Shown: piece after piece, positions 38,116 through 50,143 of the stretch
Layout of the letters: the number at the start of each line of letters is the position of its first letter
Position numbering within the stretch: the first letter of the stretch is position 1
Assembly: GCF_000208745.1 (NCBI RefSeq)
Contig: NC_030854.1
Location: forward strand, 32,949,082 to 33,013,081
Source of the DNA: Theobroma cacao
Lineage: Eukaryota > Streptophyta > Magnoliopsida > Malvales > Malvaceae
Direction of reading: 5' to 3'
Length of the DNA stretch: 64,000 nucleotides
Made by a program: the position numbers and the translations under genes
The notes under the pieces: model-generated
Database searches by the model: none
Told to the model about the DNA's origin: nothing
Seen by the model: only the letters and a program-made list of their open reading frames with translations

Positions 38116-38700
38116 GTGCCCCAACCTGGAATAAGGCTAAACGATGTTACACAAGAGAGACACTATTGCGATTACAGAATGTTCAAATTTCTGTCAATTA
38201 ATTGAAGACAGATGGTGAGTTCATAACAAAAAAAAAAAAGTCAAATGGTGACTTCAACGTGCAGTTACTTCACAGAGCTATGGTCCTTATAGGTTGGAAG
38301 TGCATTTGTTGAAGTATGGCTTGTCTGCTGCCATTCCTCATATCTGTCAAGTTTCTCCCTTGCAGTGTTAGTTCATCAGCCTAAATTTCATATCCTTTGA
38401 TTTTCTTGATTTTTGGTGTATGTCCATACTTTGCAGAAGACTTTTGTGTCTGTATTAGTTTTGTTATAGTTGAGATATTTTGTGTTTAAATGAAATTATT
38501 TGTACATCACTCATTAGTGGCACTCGTAATTAGTTACTAGAATTTGATATGATAGTGGAGGTTTCAATGTTAGTTCTATCCAATTTGTCTTCGTTTTTTG
38601 CCCATTGTTTTCAGAGTGTTAGAATCATCTATCGATTCAAAAGATAAATATGAAAATGTTCCAAATATTTGAGTTCAAAATAAGTTACTAAGAAAAATCA
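38116..38700. other. NLR 3' flank
   Basis: AT-rich sequence follows the last exon. A ~32-bp piece around GATTACAGAATGTTCAAATTTCTG, which spans the exon 8 acceptor (38067-38090), is repeated at 38169-38192. A poly(A) signal was not assigned. There is no other gene. Confidence 0.45.
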
Positions 38701-38707
38701 AAATGTT

Positions 38708-38808
38708 CTTACTCGGTCTCAGAGTGTATGTTCCTTGCTTTCTGTAAAGCATCCTGCTCTGTTTTGTTCAATTGCTTCTCTAAGGTGGATTCTTGTTGGT
38801 CACTCTTG
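38708..38808 (-). other. Possible isolated exon of an unknown gene
   Basis: On the minus strand, a pyrimidine-rich acceptor (TTCTCTTTCTAACAAG) precedes an open segment encoding QQESTLEKQLNKTEQDALQK, a charged and probably helical stretch. A GTAAGA donor follows. I do not recognise the protein and no neighbouring exons were found. It may be a relic or chance. Confidence 0.25.
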
Positions 38809-39643
38809 TTAGAAAGAGAACATGGAAAAATAATATACTTGTATAGGCAATGGATAAGTTGAGATACAAAGAAGGACAGAGAATCCATCAAGGATAGTCA
38901 AGAAGATATATACTTACACCTTTTCTTTTTATTATACAAAATTATATATATATATATATATATTCTAAATCAACATTGAACCATCGATATTATCCGATTT
39001 AATTAAATAGTACAAAGAAACTATAGTACCCATTCTAGTAAACAACAACATTAAAATATATACAAACTATGTCTTCTAATATATATAGAGGAAATAGTGA
39101 GAAAAAGACCTCGTGATAAGGTGATTTCAGAAATAACCACACATATAAAGTTATCTGTTTCTAGTCAAAAATAAGCATGAGTAGACCAAAATACCCTTAA
39201 AAACATCGTTTCAATTAAATGCTCAGTTGTTTGAGCTATTTGCTTCTCGCCAGAGAAAAAATAGAAAAAAATAAAAATAAATACGCGCAGTTGTTTGGGC
39301 TCGGTCATCTTTCTCTCTCAACTCTTTGAACTGTCTCAACTCTGGCAAGTCTCTGTTGAGCACCATCATTGTCAACTCTCTCAGATCTCTGAACTGTATG
39401 AGCTCTGTCAACTCTCTATTGAGCACCATCGTCATCGGACTGTGGTCTATCTCTCGGCATCTGGCCACATTGTCGTAGATTAACAGACCCTATAGCAGAG
39501 ATGACATCAAGGTACTTGTTATTGGGTTTATTTCTGCAACACACTTAAATTTTTGAAACATTTGGTGTAAATTAGAAGATGGATTAGAAACATTACCCAG
39601 AGTTGTTACACGCCATGCATCTATAACATGTGTTAGAGTTATT

Positions 39644-39990
39644 TTAGCGTGTCACGGCTGTTCCTAGCGTGTTGTGGGTTAACTAGTTTTTTGAGTTGTT
39701 AGCGTGTCACGGCTGTTCCTGGTGTGTCGTGGGATAACTGAATTTATGGGTTTTTGGCGTGTCAAGGTTGTTCCTGGCGTGTCGTGGGTTAACTGGTTTT
39801 TTGAGTTTTTAGCGTGTCACGGCTGTTGGTGTAACGAGTTAGTAATTACTGTGATTGGTGTGTCACGACAGTGATGCATGACGTCTCACGACTTTTGACT
39901 TGATATGCATGGTGTGTCACGACATTTGACTTGATATGCATGGCGTGTTACAACATTTTACGTTATATGCATGGCGTGTAACAACACGAC
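39644..39990 (+). repeat. Left subterminal repeats of the large MULE
   Basis: A 55-bp unit starting TTAGCGTGTCACGGCTGTTC occurs about 3.4 times (39644-39835). It is followed by ~32-bp units with TATGCATGGCGTGT.ACAAC (39870-39985). All contain a GCGTGT[CT]A[AC] core, also seen as CATGGCGTGTAACA in the smaller MULE at 17300. Confidence 0.8.
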
Positions 39991-42900
39991 TGACAAATTT
40001 TTGATCACAGCATGTATCGTTAAAATGATTGACAATATTTTTTTTTTTCAAAATTTCAGTGGGGTTCCTATTGTGCGACTTGTGATAAGACACGGTGATC
40101 AGTGGGTGGATGGCATTTACAAAGGTGGTGAGTCACGAATGTGGGGGGTTAGGAGTGATTTGTCGTTTGTGGGCTTGATGAAGTTGGTTGAAGATGTTGT
40201 TGGTGTAAACTCAGAAATTGACGAGATTGAGTTACATGCATTGATCAGTACACCCGAAGAGCTATCACAGCCAATTATCAAGGACGATGAGGATGTTTCA
40301 TTAATTTTGCTAGAACAGAGGAATGTTCCGGCTGTATATGTCAGCATTAAGGGACACCAAACAAATGTTATGTCACATGAAGAAGTTGGACAACATGGTA
40401 ATCAGCTCAATCAAAATGAGATTTACAATGCTTCACATATACCACAACATTCAGTCCGTAACCCACAACAATGGCAATTGAGGTATGTACAAGAGTTTGT
40501 GCAGCCTAGTAGACAAACGACATTCATAGAACAGTTGGCTGCATAATTTCGATCAGGATGTGCATTAAACCAATTTCTTGCTTTTCTTGAACAAATGCAA
40601 CGATTGGGTGAAACTGTAGAGTGTGTAATGCCATTGTCAAATGAGAATATGATAGTTGAGGACAACAATGTGAGGTTGAAGGGTGACACTGCGACACTGG
40701 AGGATAATACTGCATTTGATGAGGGAAATGAGGATTTGTTCGCTGCCCATGAAGATAGATTTGATGACACTTTAGATGATAGGCTTGAACAATGGCAAGA
40801 TGACAGTTCAGACAATGACTGCCTTTATGACAGTGACATTCCAATTTGCAATAATGTTGAAGGCAAAACGAAACCTGTTGGAGGTGTTGATGTAGGAGAT
40901 GTTCAATGTGATGACCCGATATACAATAACCCCATCTCTGGTGAGAACGGGATTTGTTCCCTTGATACATTGCTCAATGACAATGATCAAGAAAGGGAAA
41001 ATGCAAGGATATCTCGTACGTGGGTAATTGCAGGTGCAAAAAAGTTTTCCTTTCAAACAATTACCACTGAGGAGTCGACATGTGCCGAAGATCACTTATA
41101 CAAAAGAAGAATGTTTTTGTAGAAGACCGAGTTGAAACGAGCTTTGAACATGTTGGTTATAAAAAAAAAGTTTGTTATAAGAGTAAAAAGGTCATGTAAA
41201 GCTCGTTATGAGGTTGGTTGCAAGGACAAGGCATGCAAGTTCAGTGTTCGTGCAACGAAGTTACCTGATAGAGGAGAATATTGGCAAGTTCGGACATTCC
41301 ACAAAGTACACACCTGTACCGTTGATGGTTTGCAAAGGCGGTTTCCAACTACGAGTACGAAGATAATTGGTGAACTTATGTCACACAAGCTTCGGGCTAA
41401 TGGAGTAGCATTGAGACTTAAAGACATAATTTGTGAGATGAAGGTTTAGTGGGGATTTGAATGCTTGTATGGTAAGCCTTGGCAAGCGAAGGAGTATGTG
41501 GAGAGGCTTGTTTTTGGTCCACAGGAGGAGTCATTTCAACTACTACCATCGTATTTTTATATGTTGGAACAAGAAAATCCTAGCACAATGATTACAGTGG
41601 CTACTGATGAGGAAGAGAGATTCAAATATTATTGCTGGTCATACGAGACTTGTTTCGGGGGTTTAGGGATGTAATGCGTCCTACGGTTGCAATTGATGCA
41701 ACACATTTGAAAGGCAAGTTCAAAGGTGTTATGTTTGTCGTTGTTTGCAAATATGCGAACGAGTGCGTATATCCAGTTGTGTTTAACATCGGCCATGTTG
41801 AAGACGAAGACTGTTGGACGTGGTTTCTTAGCAAGCTGCGTGATGCGGTTGGTTATCCTGAAAACACTATGTTCATTTTCGATCAGCATCTCGGCATTAA
41901 GAAAGTAATTCAAAATGCAAACCCAGAAGGGCACCATGGTTTATGTGGTTACCACTTGAAAAAAACTTTAAAAACAAGTTCAAATGCTACGATGTTTGTA
42001 TGTTTTTCACCCTTGCTCGAGATTGCTATAAGGTGGCCTATTTCAATAGACATATGAATTAGATATAGCAGATTCACCTAGGAGCCCAAGCGGACCTTAT
42101 GAGAAAAGGGCCTAAGAAATGGGCACGTGCATGTTCACCGGCAAGGCGATACCAAATGATGACATCCAACATTGCGAAATGTGTTAACTCATGCTTGAAG
42201 CATGCAAGACAAATGTCGATCACTGTTTTGATTGAGTTCATCAGAGACATGTTGCAGCGTTGGTTCCATGATCGGTACGAGGAGGCTGTCAAGGTGACCA
42301 TGCCCCTCAGCCCTTGGGTTCCCAAGCAGTTGAGTAAAAGGTTCAATGATGCACATCGCTTTCTAGTTAAGCCTATCAATCGAGTGGAGTTCGAAGTTAA
42401 AGATGGGAAGATGGACAGACTTGTAAACTTGTCCAGGAAGACGTGTTCATGTTGTGAGTTCCAAACATATTTACTACCATGCAACCATGCTATTGCAGCA
42501 ATAAGGTCAGAATATCTTTATTTCTTATTTGAACCGTAATTAACATAGCATTTACATTGTGCTTGAAGATTGAGTTTATTGTGTTTTTCAGTAAATGCAA
42601 TCGTGAAGCCATTGAATTCTGCGCTAACTACTACAAGACAACCATTTTGGTGAAGGGTTATTCAGGATCTATTAGGCCAGTAGGGCATCTTAGTGAGTGG
42701 GACATCCCCCCTCATGTGAAACAAATTGTCGTCTTGCCCCCACCTTGACGAAGCCAAGCGAGAAGACCTAGGAGGAGAATGATTCCATCAGTTGGTAAAG
42801 GCAGTCGAGTACGGAGAGGTTCACAATGTAAGAGGTACAGGCATAACAGACAGAACTGCCCATCCCTATTTGCAATTTCATCCACAAATCTGGCACCATC

Positions 42901-43015
42901 TCCAAGTCAATCGATGCTTCCAAGAGTGCACCGACCCAAAGCATGTTCAAGTTGCGGACAAACCGATCACACACGCAACAACTGTCCAATATGAAGGACA
43001 ATGTCTGAAAATGTA
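39990..43015 (+). pseudogene. MURA-type MULE transposase (broken)
   Basis: The domains are in order: MuDR N-terminal/PB1-like (VRLVIRHGDQWVDGIYKGG, ~40070); an acidic linker; the zinc-finger DNA-binding region (RVKRSCKARYEVGCKDKAC, ~41180, and HKVHTC); the MULE catalytic core with D in VAIDATHLKGKF (~41690) and GHVEDEDCWTWF (~41795), then CGYHLKK; the SWIM finger CSCCEFQTYLLPCNHA (~42448); and a C-terminal knuckle CSSCGQTDHTRNNC (~42940, in a shifted frame). Stops occur near 40544, 41120 and 41447, and frame changes near 41640 and 41970. The conserved NIAES segment reads NIAKC (~42170), so the glutamate usual there is lost. In intact elements this protein cuts at the terminal repeats. Confidence 0.85.
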
Positions 43016-43067
43016 AGGTGTGTTGTGGATGAAGACAGCTTATCCGCCTAACTAAATGTGTCTGAAA

Positions 43068-43376
43068 ATTGTAGTTGATTTCGTTTTACTTTACGGATTT
43101 GTCTGCTCGGTCATTCTATGAGCCACTTTTAGTTACGGACTTTGTTGCCAAACATTTCAGGTAGATAAGCTTGTCAAGGCCTTTGTCTGATCAAGATCGT
43201 GTTAAAGTACATTCTTACATTGTTTGTAAGAATGTTTTCGATTACAATCTCCATCAGACAAGAGCCTTGACAAGCTTATCTGCCTGAAATGTTTGGCAAC
43301 AAAGTTCGTAACTAAAAGTGGCCCATAGAATGACCGAGCAGACAAATCCGTAAAGCAAAACCAGTTCAACTACAAT
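43068..43376. repeat. Near-perfect 310-bp inverted repeat (hairpin)
   Basis: The left arm is 43068-43191 and the right arm 43253-43376, ~124 bp each, with only about ten mismatches by eye. The loop is 61 bp and holds a second small hairpin, ACATTCTTACA/TGTAAGAATGT (43209-43235). It lies exactly between the 3' ends of the two convergent MULE genes. It could be a fold-back MITE, an inverted duplication or a terminator/siRNA source. Confidence 0.9.
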
Positions 43377-43479
43377 GACAACATTAAGTACAAGTGGCTA
43401 CACAAATCTTATGAAGGAACAACAAGCATGGAATGGCTACCAATATTAAGAGATAAAGTCCCTATACTGTTACCCCATT

Positions 43480-44050
43480 TAAACGTTAAACGTTGTGACA
43501 TGCCATGCATAACAATTAAATTGTTCTGACGCGCCATTCATAACAAGTAAAATGTTGTCACACACTAACGCTGACATGCTGAGTATCTGGAGATTTATGG
43601 CATGACACGCTGAGTGTTAGTGGATTTACAGCATCACACGCTAACTTCTTGCAGATTTATGGGGTGACACACTGAGTGCAAGCATATGTATGTCGAGACA
43701 CGTTGAATGGAAGCAGATTTATGGGCTGACATGCTGAGTGGAAGCAGATTTATCGACTGACACGTTGAGTGTTAGTGGATTTACGACGTCACACGCTGAC
43801 TTTTTACAGATTTATCGAGTGACACACTGAGTGCAAGCAGATGTATGTGGGGACACGCTGAGTGGAAGCAGATTTATGGGCTAACACGCTGAGTGGAAGC
43901 AGATTTGTCGGCTGACACGCTGAGTGTTAGTGGATTTACGACGTCACACACTGACTTTTTGCAAATTTATGGGGTGACACGCTGAGTGCAAGCAGATGTA
44001 TGTGGGGACACGCTGAGTGGTAGCATATTTATGATGTCACACGCTAACTA
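43480..44050 (-). repeat. GACACGCTGAGTG repeat array in the MULE
   Basis: Two to three copies of the 31-bp GTTGTGACACGCCATGCATA unit (43490-43570) run into about 15 units of ~31 bp built on GACACGCTGAGTGGAAGCAG plus ATTTAT.GGCT. The GACACGC core is the complement of GCGTGTC in the left array. Confidence 0.8.
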
Positions 44051-46221
44051 CTTGTGACTGTGTATCAAATTAAATATATTGAGTATAGAAAAGGAAAAAA
44101 ATTCATTTGGTATCAAATTAATTGTGTATAGGCAAAAAAATTCATTGTGTATAAAATAATTGTATAAAGTATATTGTGTATATAGAAAGAATTAATTCTG
44201 TATACAATGAATTGTATAAAATAAATTATGTATAAAATTAATTGTATAAAAAAAATCAATATACAAAAAAATTGTACAGACAAGGGCCAATGTGTTCAGG
44301 GTTCGCTCTCATAACTATTGAAAAAAATTTCTAAAGCGTATTGCCGATGTATTTTTGTAATCATATTCTACTTAACTCTGATATTTTCTGATTGCAAAAT
44401 ATGGTCCATGTATCTTATCATGAACATACCGCAGCTGACACTATCATTTTGTCGATGCACTTTAGCTTTTGGCAAATGAATATCCAACGGCATCGGCATC
44501 AAATCCCGTCTCTTCCGACGTATATTGTTGAAATAACTAGCTTGGTGGCAGCTGAATGGCATCATTGTCGTCAAGGGTGTCATCTGACCCGCATGAACTC
44601 CGTTATCCTTAGCATCTGAAGTTCTTGCGGAGTCCACCACCTTGATCGCCCACCTCACCAAGTCAATCTTCGCAACCACCCAATGCCCACCAACGTTGCA
44701 AGGCGCAAGGATGAAATCCACATCTTCCCATTTTTTGGAGTATGTTGGCCTTTCACCCTCCACATACCCCCGCAACTCATCTGGAATTTGCATTATGGCC
44801 CGGGCATCTTCTGTTGGAAATTTTGTGTGTAGCATACGGATGGTGTCCTGTGAAACATGTAAACATTAGCTTACACTTCATGTAATCAAAAACTTAGTAT
44901 TTATAGAATTGAACAATTTTCAAATAAACTTACGAAGAATATCGTGTCAACCACGCATGCACGGTAGTGTACAGCTTCGACTTCGACCCTGTCATTCGCT
45001 TGTAGAGTAGGTTGAGGCATGCGTCGATATGTTCACTTGTCATTTCCTCATTAGGATCCTCTAAGGTTATGAAAAAGTCAGCCCCTTGATCCCCTAAGAT
45101 GCCGACATTACGCCTGCATATATAACATAATGAATTTTATAAGTCTTGGTGGATTAATGTTTCATTAAAAAATAATATTTGCAATGTTATTTATGAGCTT
45201 ACCTCGCAGACTCGTCTTTCTTGAAAGCTTCGTAGTCATCTAGGATTTTATCCCTCACATCTCGACGGGTCACTAAAGGGTCGACGAACGGGCTTGCCAT
45301 GTATTTGCTCGCCATTTTCAACTGTGCCCGCTTAGTTGGGTCTGAAATTTTTGCTGCACCATGATGGACAGCAGATGACTCTGGTGACGATGACCGTACC
45401 TCAACTGCATCAGGAGTGCTCCCACGATAAAGAACAATAGCTCTTGCTGCTGCTTCGACGAATGCATCGACCTGAGGAAGATGCTTTCCTTCAGCCACAA
45501 CTGAGTCAGGCTCCCCGTCCCCTCCAGCAGATGCATCAATAATGGACTCGGGCAGAGGAACATGCTCTCCTTCAACATCATCTGATTGAAAGGTGACATC
45601 CACTACCACAGCTTCATTGATGACGTCATCGACATGAGTTACGTGATTTCCATTAGCACCAAAAACGTCATCGTCAATGTCAACACCAGGTTCATGATGC
45701 TGTCCATCATTAGCATCATCGTGCTCCAGACCAACACCATGAGATGGACCGCCTACAAAATGGGAAAAATAGTTAGATAGCTCATAAAATATCACAAATC
45801 ATAAACAGTAAAATGTTGTGACACGTCGTGCATATCAAGTAAAATGTTATCACACGCTAAGGCTGACACGGTAATAACTAACTATAATACAAATGTCCTG
45901 ACTTGCTAATGACTAAAAACTAATTAAACCACTACCACTTAACCCCAAAAACCATCAAACTAGCAAGAAAACACAGTCTAAACAATTGCTAAATGTAAAC
46001 CATCAAAATACAAGCAAAGATAGAATAATGTACTTGTGATTTAAGGTCGTCAAGAATCCAAGCAACGATTTAGTCCTTAAGCGTCTACATTGCTAGACTC
46101 AATGACTGAATTGAAGCCTTCAGCTCCAACATCTCTTTTTCATGCTTGCGCACCATCCGTCGGAGCTGACGAGTAGTGACTGCTCCGTCATTAACTATTC
46201 TCGACTGGGTCAACTACAATA

Positions 46222-46700
46222 ACATATATAACTGTGTTATTCAATAATCATATATGGAATTGTTGAACATTAACCGTTACAACTTTAATATCCTAACCGA
46301 TGACTTGTTAGCAGTCCACGGTGGAGCTGGACCGATCTGTGCTTGAGGACTTGTCGTCGCTTTCGTAAATTGTAATTACATATATAACTGTGTTATTCAA
46401 TAATCATGTATGGAATTGTTGAACATTAACCGTTACAACTTTAATATCCTTACCGTCGGCTCGTTTGCTGTCTGTGGTGGAGCCGGACCGATCGGTGCTT
46501 GAAGACCTGTCATCGCTTTCGCAAACTGCAATTACATATATAACTGTGTTATTCAATAATCATGTATGGAATTATTGAACATTAACCGTTACAACTTTAA
46601 TATCCTTACCGTCGGCTCATTAGCTGTCTGCGGTTAAGCTGAACCGATCGGTACTTGAGGACTTGTCGTCGCTTTCGTAAGCTGTAATTACAAAAATTAC
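46222..46700 (-). repeat. 156-bp exon-plus-intron tandem repeat within the Ulp1-type gene
   Basis: Three near-identical units begin ACATATATAACTGTGTTATTC at 46222, 46378 and 46534, and two more diverged units reach ~46990. Each unit contains an intron with splice sites and a ~72-bp exon encoding a peptide like FAKAMTGLQAPIGPAPPQTA. The period is constant, so the copies come from recent unequal exchange or slippage. Confidence 0.8.
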
Positions 46701-48339
46701 TATGTTACTCGATAAACATATGTGGGAATGTAGAACACAAATCGTTAGAATCGATCTTACCGACAGGTCATTTCTATTATGCATTTGAGGAGGACCAGTG
46801 GTGGTTCTGGAGCTGCTGGCGCATGGTCAAACTGCAAACACAGAAATGTTATTCGATAATCACATATGGAATTGGAGAACACAAAATCGTTACAATTGTC
46901 CTTACCGGCTGTTCACTACCTTGACCATGGTCGTCCCCTTCGTCCATCAACTCAGGGCCCGACAGCTCATCAACTAAAGCAGCGACGATGCGCATCCGCT
47001 TCGTGCCACCATAGGTTCTTTTCTTCTTCAAGCTTCTCCTTTTTTGCCTCGCAACTAAGCCCTAATCCAACCGATCCTCCATGTGCCCTATTGGCACGTA
47101 CTCGTGGCCTTCCGATAACGGGACATGAACGTCCATAAAATACTCCAAGAGGGCCTCATCCGCTGTGGGTTCCAACGACTCTAATGCCCACAACTGCAAA
47201 AAAATAAATAAAATATTGTCATTATCGAATAGGGAAAATTATTATACAAATATAACGTAAAATTTAACAGTTGTTCACTCACATGGTCAGATGACTCTAA
47301 CTTCTTAATTGCCTTGTAGAAGTCTTTTGACTTCTGATTGCAATCCCATCTGCACATTCGTGGGTAAACATTGTCCTTCGGACCAAATGGGGTAACTATT
47401 TTTTGGAGGGCCAGAATTGCCTCCATTGCCCAGAACTGCATGTCAAATGTAACCATTATCAGATCGTAAATCATAAATGAGTGCACTCATAATTTTTTTT
47501 TTCAAAAAAAAATTGAAAATTATTACGTGATAGTACCTGTATCACCCATGCGAATCCGTAAATGTTGTAGCGTAACTGAGTTTCCTTTGTCACGCTTGAG
47601 TCAGGTACTTCGAACCCTTCAAAAGGTAGTCCAAGGTCAACTTCCAAACATTGTGCCCCCATGGGAAGACATTCCAAGTGTCAATGTCCTCCACCAATGA
47701 CAGCAACCAAGGCGTCACCCGTCTACGGTAGTCTTGACCAAATAAAATGTTATTTGCGATCAAGATGAGTGCCATCTTGGTCGAGTCTCCTGGTTGCTGG
47801 AAGTTACCCCTGCGAAATGTATCAAGCAAAGCCTGTAGCTTAACTCTCTCTTGCCCGTTCTAGTATCTATCATGAATTCCCTCTGCAGCAACCTCTTACG
47901 GTCGTATGAACACATCGAGCATAGGACCAAACTTCAACCCGGTGATAAGGTAGAACTCCTGCTTTCATAGCAACGCCTTGCTCTTGCCAATGGAAAACCA
48001 TAGCTCGTGGTCCATTGACTGGGTCTCAGTGATCCGACGAATCGTGATGCTGTGCAAAAGATTGATGCAAAAGTACCCTCGTGGATAAAAGTCTAGGAGC
48101 ATTCTGAAGCAGGTACGCTTAACTGCATCGTACTCCCCCTTCTATTGGATAGTCTTTGTGATGTAATGCAGTTGTGACTGCTTACAATGGGTGTTAATTA
48201 CGACGTTGAACTCCCACTTCTCCCTTGGCACGATCAGCAAACAGTCAAGATCCTCATACTATCTACGCTGGATCTACAAAACATGGCACACATGCACTAG
48301 TGAGTTAAGTCTTCATGTGCAACAAGGTATACTGAAGAC

Positions 48340-48600
48340 ATAAATAAGGAATAAATGTTGTGACATGCCATGCATAGCAAGCAAAATGTTGTGACACGCC
48401 ATGCATAGCAAGCAAAATGTTGTGACACGCCATGCATAGCAAGCAAAATGTTGTGACACGCCATGCATAACAAGTTAAATATTGTGACATGCCATGCATA
48501 ACAAGTTAAACGTTGTGACACACCATGCATATCAAGTAAAATGTTGTCACACGTCATGCATATCAAGTAAAATGTTCTCACATGCCATGCATATCAAATC
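48340..48600 (-). repeat. Eight 31-bp units, GTTGTGACACGCCATGCATA, in the MULE
   Basis: The array contains eight tandem units with few differences, in inverted orientation to the left array. The same unit occurs at ~43490-43560 and once or twice at 45815-45870. Confidence 0.85.
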
Positions 48601-49084
48601 ATATCATATAAAGCTGACACCCCAATAACTAACTGTAATAACAATGGCGTCACACGGTAAACACCCAAAACCCCTAAAACCACTATGACTAAACCCCAAC
48701 AACCATCAAACCAGCAAGAAAACACAGTCTAAACGTTTGCAAAACAAAACAAAAAACCCGAACGTATCAAACAAAACCAAGAAAAAACTAAAAAATTAAC
48801 GAACACAAGAATATTTTAATTTGAGACTCACTGATCTCTTCATTCATGGCCGACATTGTTGTTGGTGCTGTGGTGTCGTTACGCTTGCAAAGAGCTTTCT
48901 CGAACACTCCGGTACCGACGAGAATGAGAAATGAATCACATTGATGTTACGAATTCTAAATAATAACTGTTAAAAATGAAAAATGGCATTTTAATATTCT
49001 TATTTATTCTGAAAAAGGGGAATTAATTCAGTGAAAGTCCAAACGATTACCACGTTAACTGCTTGTTTTGTTTTCTCTTTCTAT

Positions 49085-49620
49085 TTCAAACCATGACATG
49101 TCAACCGCTCAAATATTGTCGTGTCACACACTTTAAACCAAGACCATTGCGTGTCAGCTTTTCAAGCAATACCGTGTCACACACTCTAAACCATGACCAT
49201 GGTGTGTCACTAACTCTGAACTCTAGTGTGTCACAGCTTCCCTCCATGGTGTGTCACTAACTCTGAACTCTGACGTGTCATAGATTCCCTCCACGGCGTC
49301 TCATGAACTTTGAAAGCTGGCGTGTCATAAATTCCCTCCATGGAGTCTCATGAACTCTGAAGGTTGGCGTGTCACAGATTCCCTCCATGCGTGTCACCAA
49401 CTCTTAACTCTGGCATGTCACAGATTCCCTCCATGACGTCTCACCAACTCTAAATGCTGGCGTGTCACAGTTTCCCACCATGGCGTGTTACCAACTCTTA
49501 ACTCTAGCGTCTCACAGATTCCCTCCATGGTGTCTCACCAACTCTGAACGGTGTCGTGTCACACATTACCAACATGACGTTTCACAAACTCTAAACCCTA
49601 TCCTGCGACAACCATCTCAC
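49085..49620 (+). repeat. Right subterminal repeats of the large MULE
   Basis: About 14 units of 30-40 bp are built on CATGGTGTGTCAC..ACTCTGAACTCT and GGCGTGTCACAGATTCCCTC. The GCGTGTCA core matches the other arrays of this element. Confidence 0.8.
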
Positions 49621-50143
49621 ATATGGCCTGCTATAGCAAGACCATTTCCTGCTTTGGATTCATATCTTTCTCTTTTCAATTCACCATTGTATCAAGGATT
49701 TCTGGTTTCACATCATTAGCCAAGCTTTCCATTCATGATGACCGGTTCCTCATTCAATTTAATATCCCTCTTCTCTTATTATTTGAATGCCATGTCCCAA
49801 ATCTTTGAAAACCCATCTCATGCAATATTATTTTGTTTTGCACAACCTTCGCAAAAAAAAAGGTATTTTGCACAACCAATATTTGCATATTTATTTTTTT
49901 TTTCTCCCATTTCCACTTGTTTAAGAGTGCACGCTAACGAAGATGGCTCAGTAAGGGTATTTTTGTCCCAAAATCTATTCTGATAACTAAAAATAGTTAA
50001 AATTATCTCGAGGGTTATTTACAAAAACATGTTATTTTTAAGAGGTAAAAAAAAATCCTCATATATATATATATATATAAACTATGCATGCTGCTTATAA
50101 AATTTTTAAATTAATATTAGTTGTTTGATCAACCACAGCCTTA

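Larger units (their letters stand above)
44368..48856 (-). pseudogene. DUF1985-Ulp1 (C48 cysteine protease) gene of the MULE
   Basis: It reads leftwards. A possible start is ATG at 48856 (MSAMNEEIS). The DUF1985-like region (48270-47540) has MALILANNILFGQDY-type sequence and LRYNIYGFAWVIQ; exon 47440-47285 continues WAMEAILALQK. A basic segment KKKRTYGGTKR follows (~47030), then repeated small exons, an acidic linker (45780-45199) and the Ulp1 core (45114-44368). The core keeps GHWVVAKID with the H, VVDS with the D, and QNDSVSCGMFMIRYMDHIL with Q and C, so the protease triad is intact. Five in-frame stops lie in the DUF1985 part. Such proteins are deSUMOylase-like; their role in the transposon is unknown. 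Confidence 0.8.
39088..50060. mobile_element. Autonomous-type Mutator-like element with MURA and Ulp1-like genes (decayed)
   Basis: The ~11-kb element begins GAGGAAATAGTGAG and ends, read inward, GAGGATTTTTTTTTACC. It is flanked by the 9-bp duplication ATATATATA (39079-39087 and 50061-50069), although this target is low-complexity. The terminal ~100 bp on each side share AAATAACC and ACCCTTA..AA-type stretches near AAAATACCCTT. It contains a + strand MURA transposase gene (39990-43015) and a convergent minus-strand DUF1985/Ulp1 gene (48856-44368), separated by a long hairpin and repeats. This gene pair matches the Kaonashi-type Ulp1-carrying MULEs known in plants. Both genes have stops, so it no longer moves by itself. 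Confidence 0.85.

Noticed and set aside
40423..41095. Minus-strand ORFs with S/C/H-rich sequence
   Set aside because: They are shadows of the acidic linker of the MURA gene on the other strand.
39871..44050. Repeat arrays considered as a CRISPR-like array
   Set aside because: The context is a plant DNA transposon; spacers are not unique, unit lengths drift and there are no cas genes.
48297..48581. Minus-strand ORFs with repeated CYAWHVT/MHGVSQ peptides
   Set aside because: They are translations of the 31-bp MULE repeat, present in two frames.
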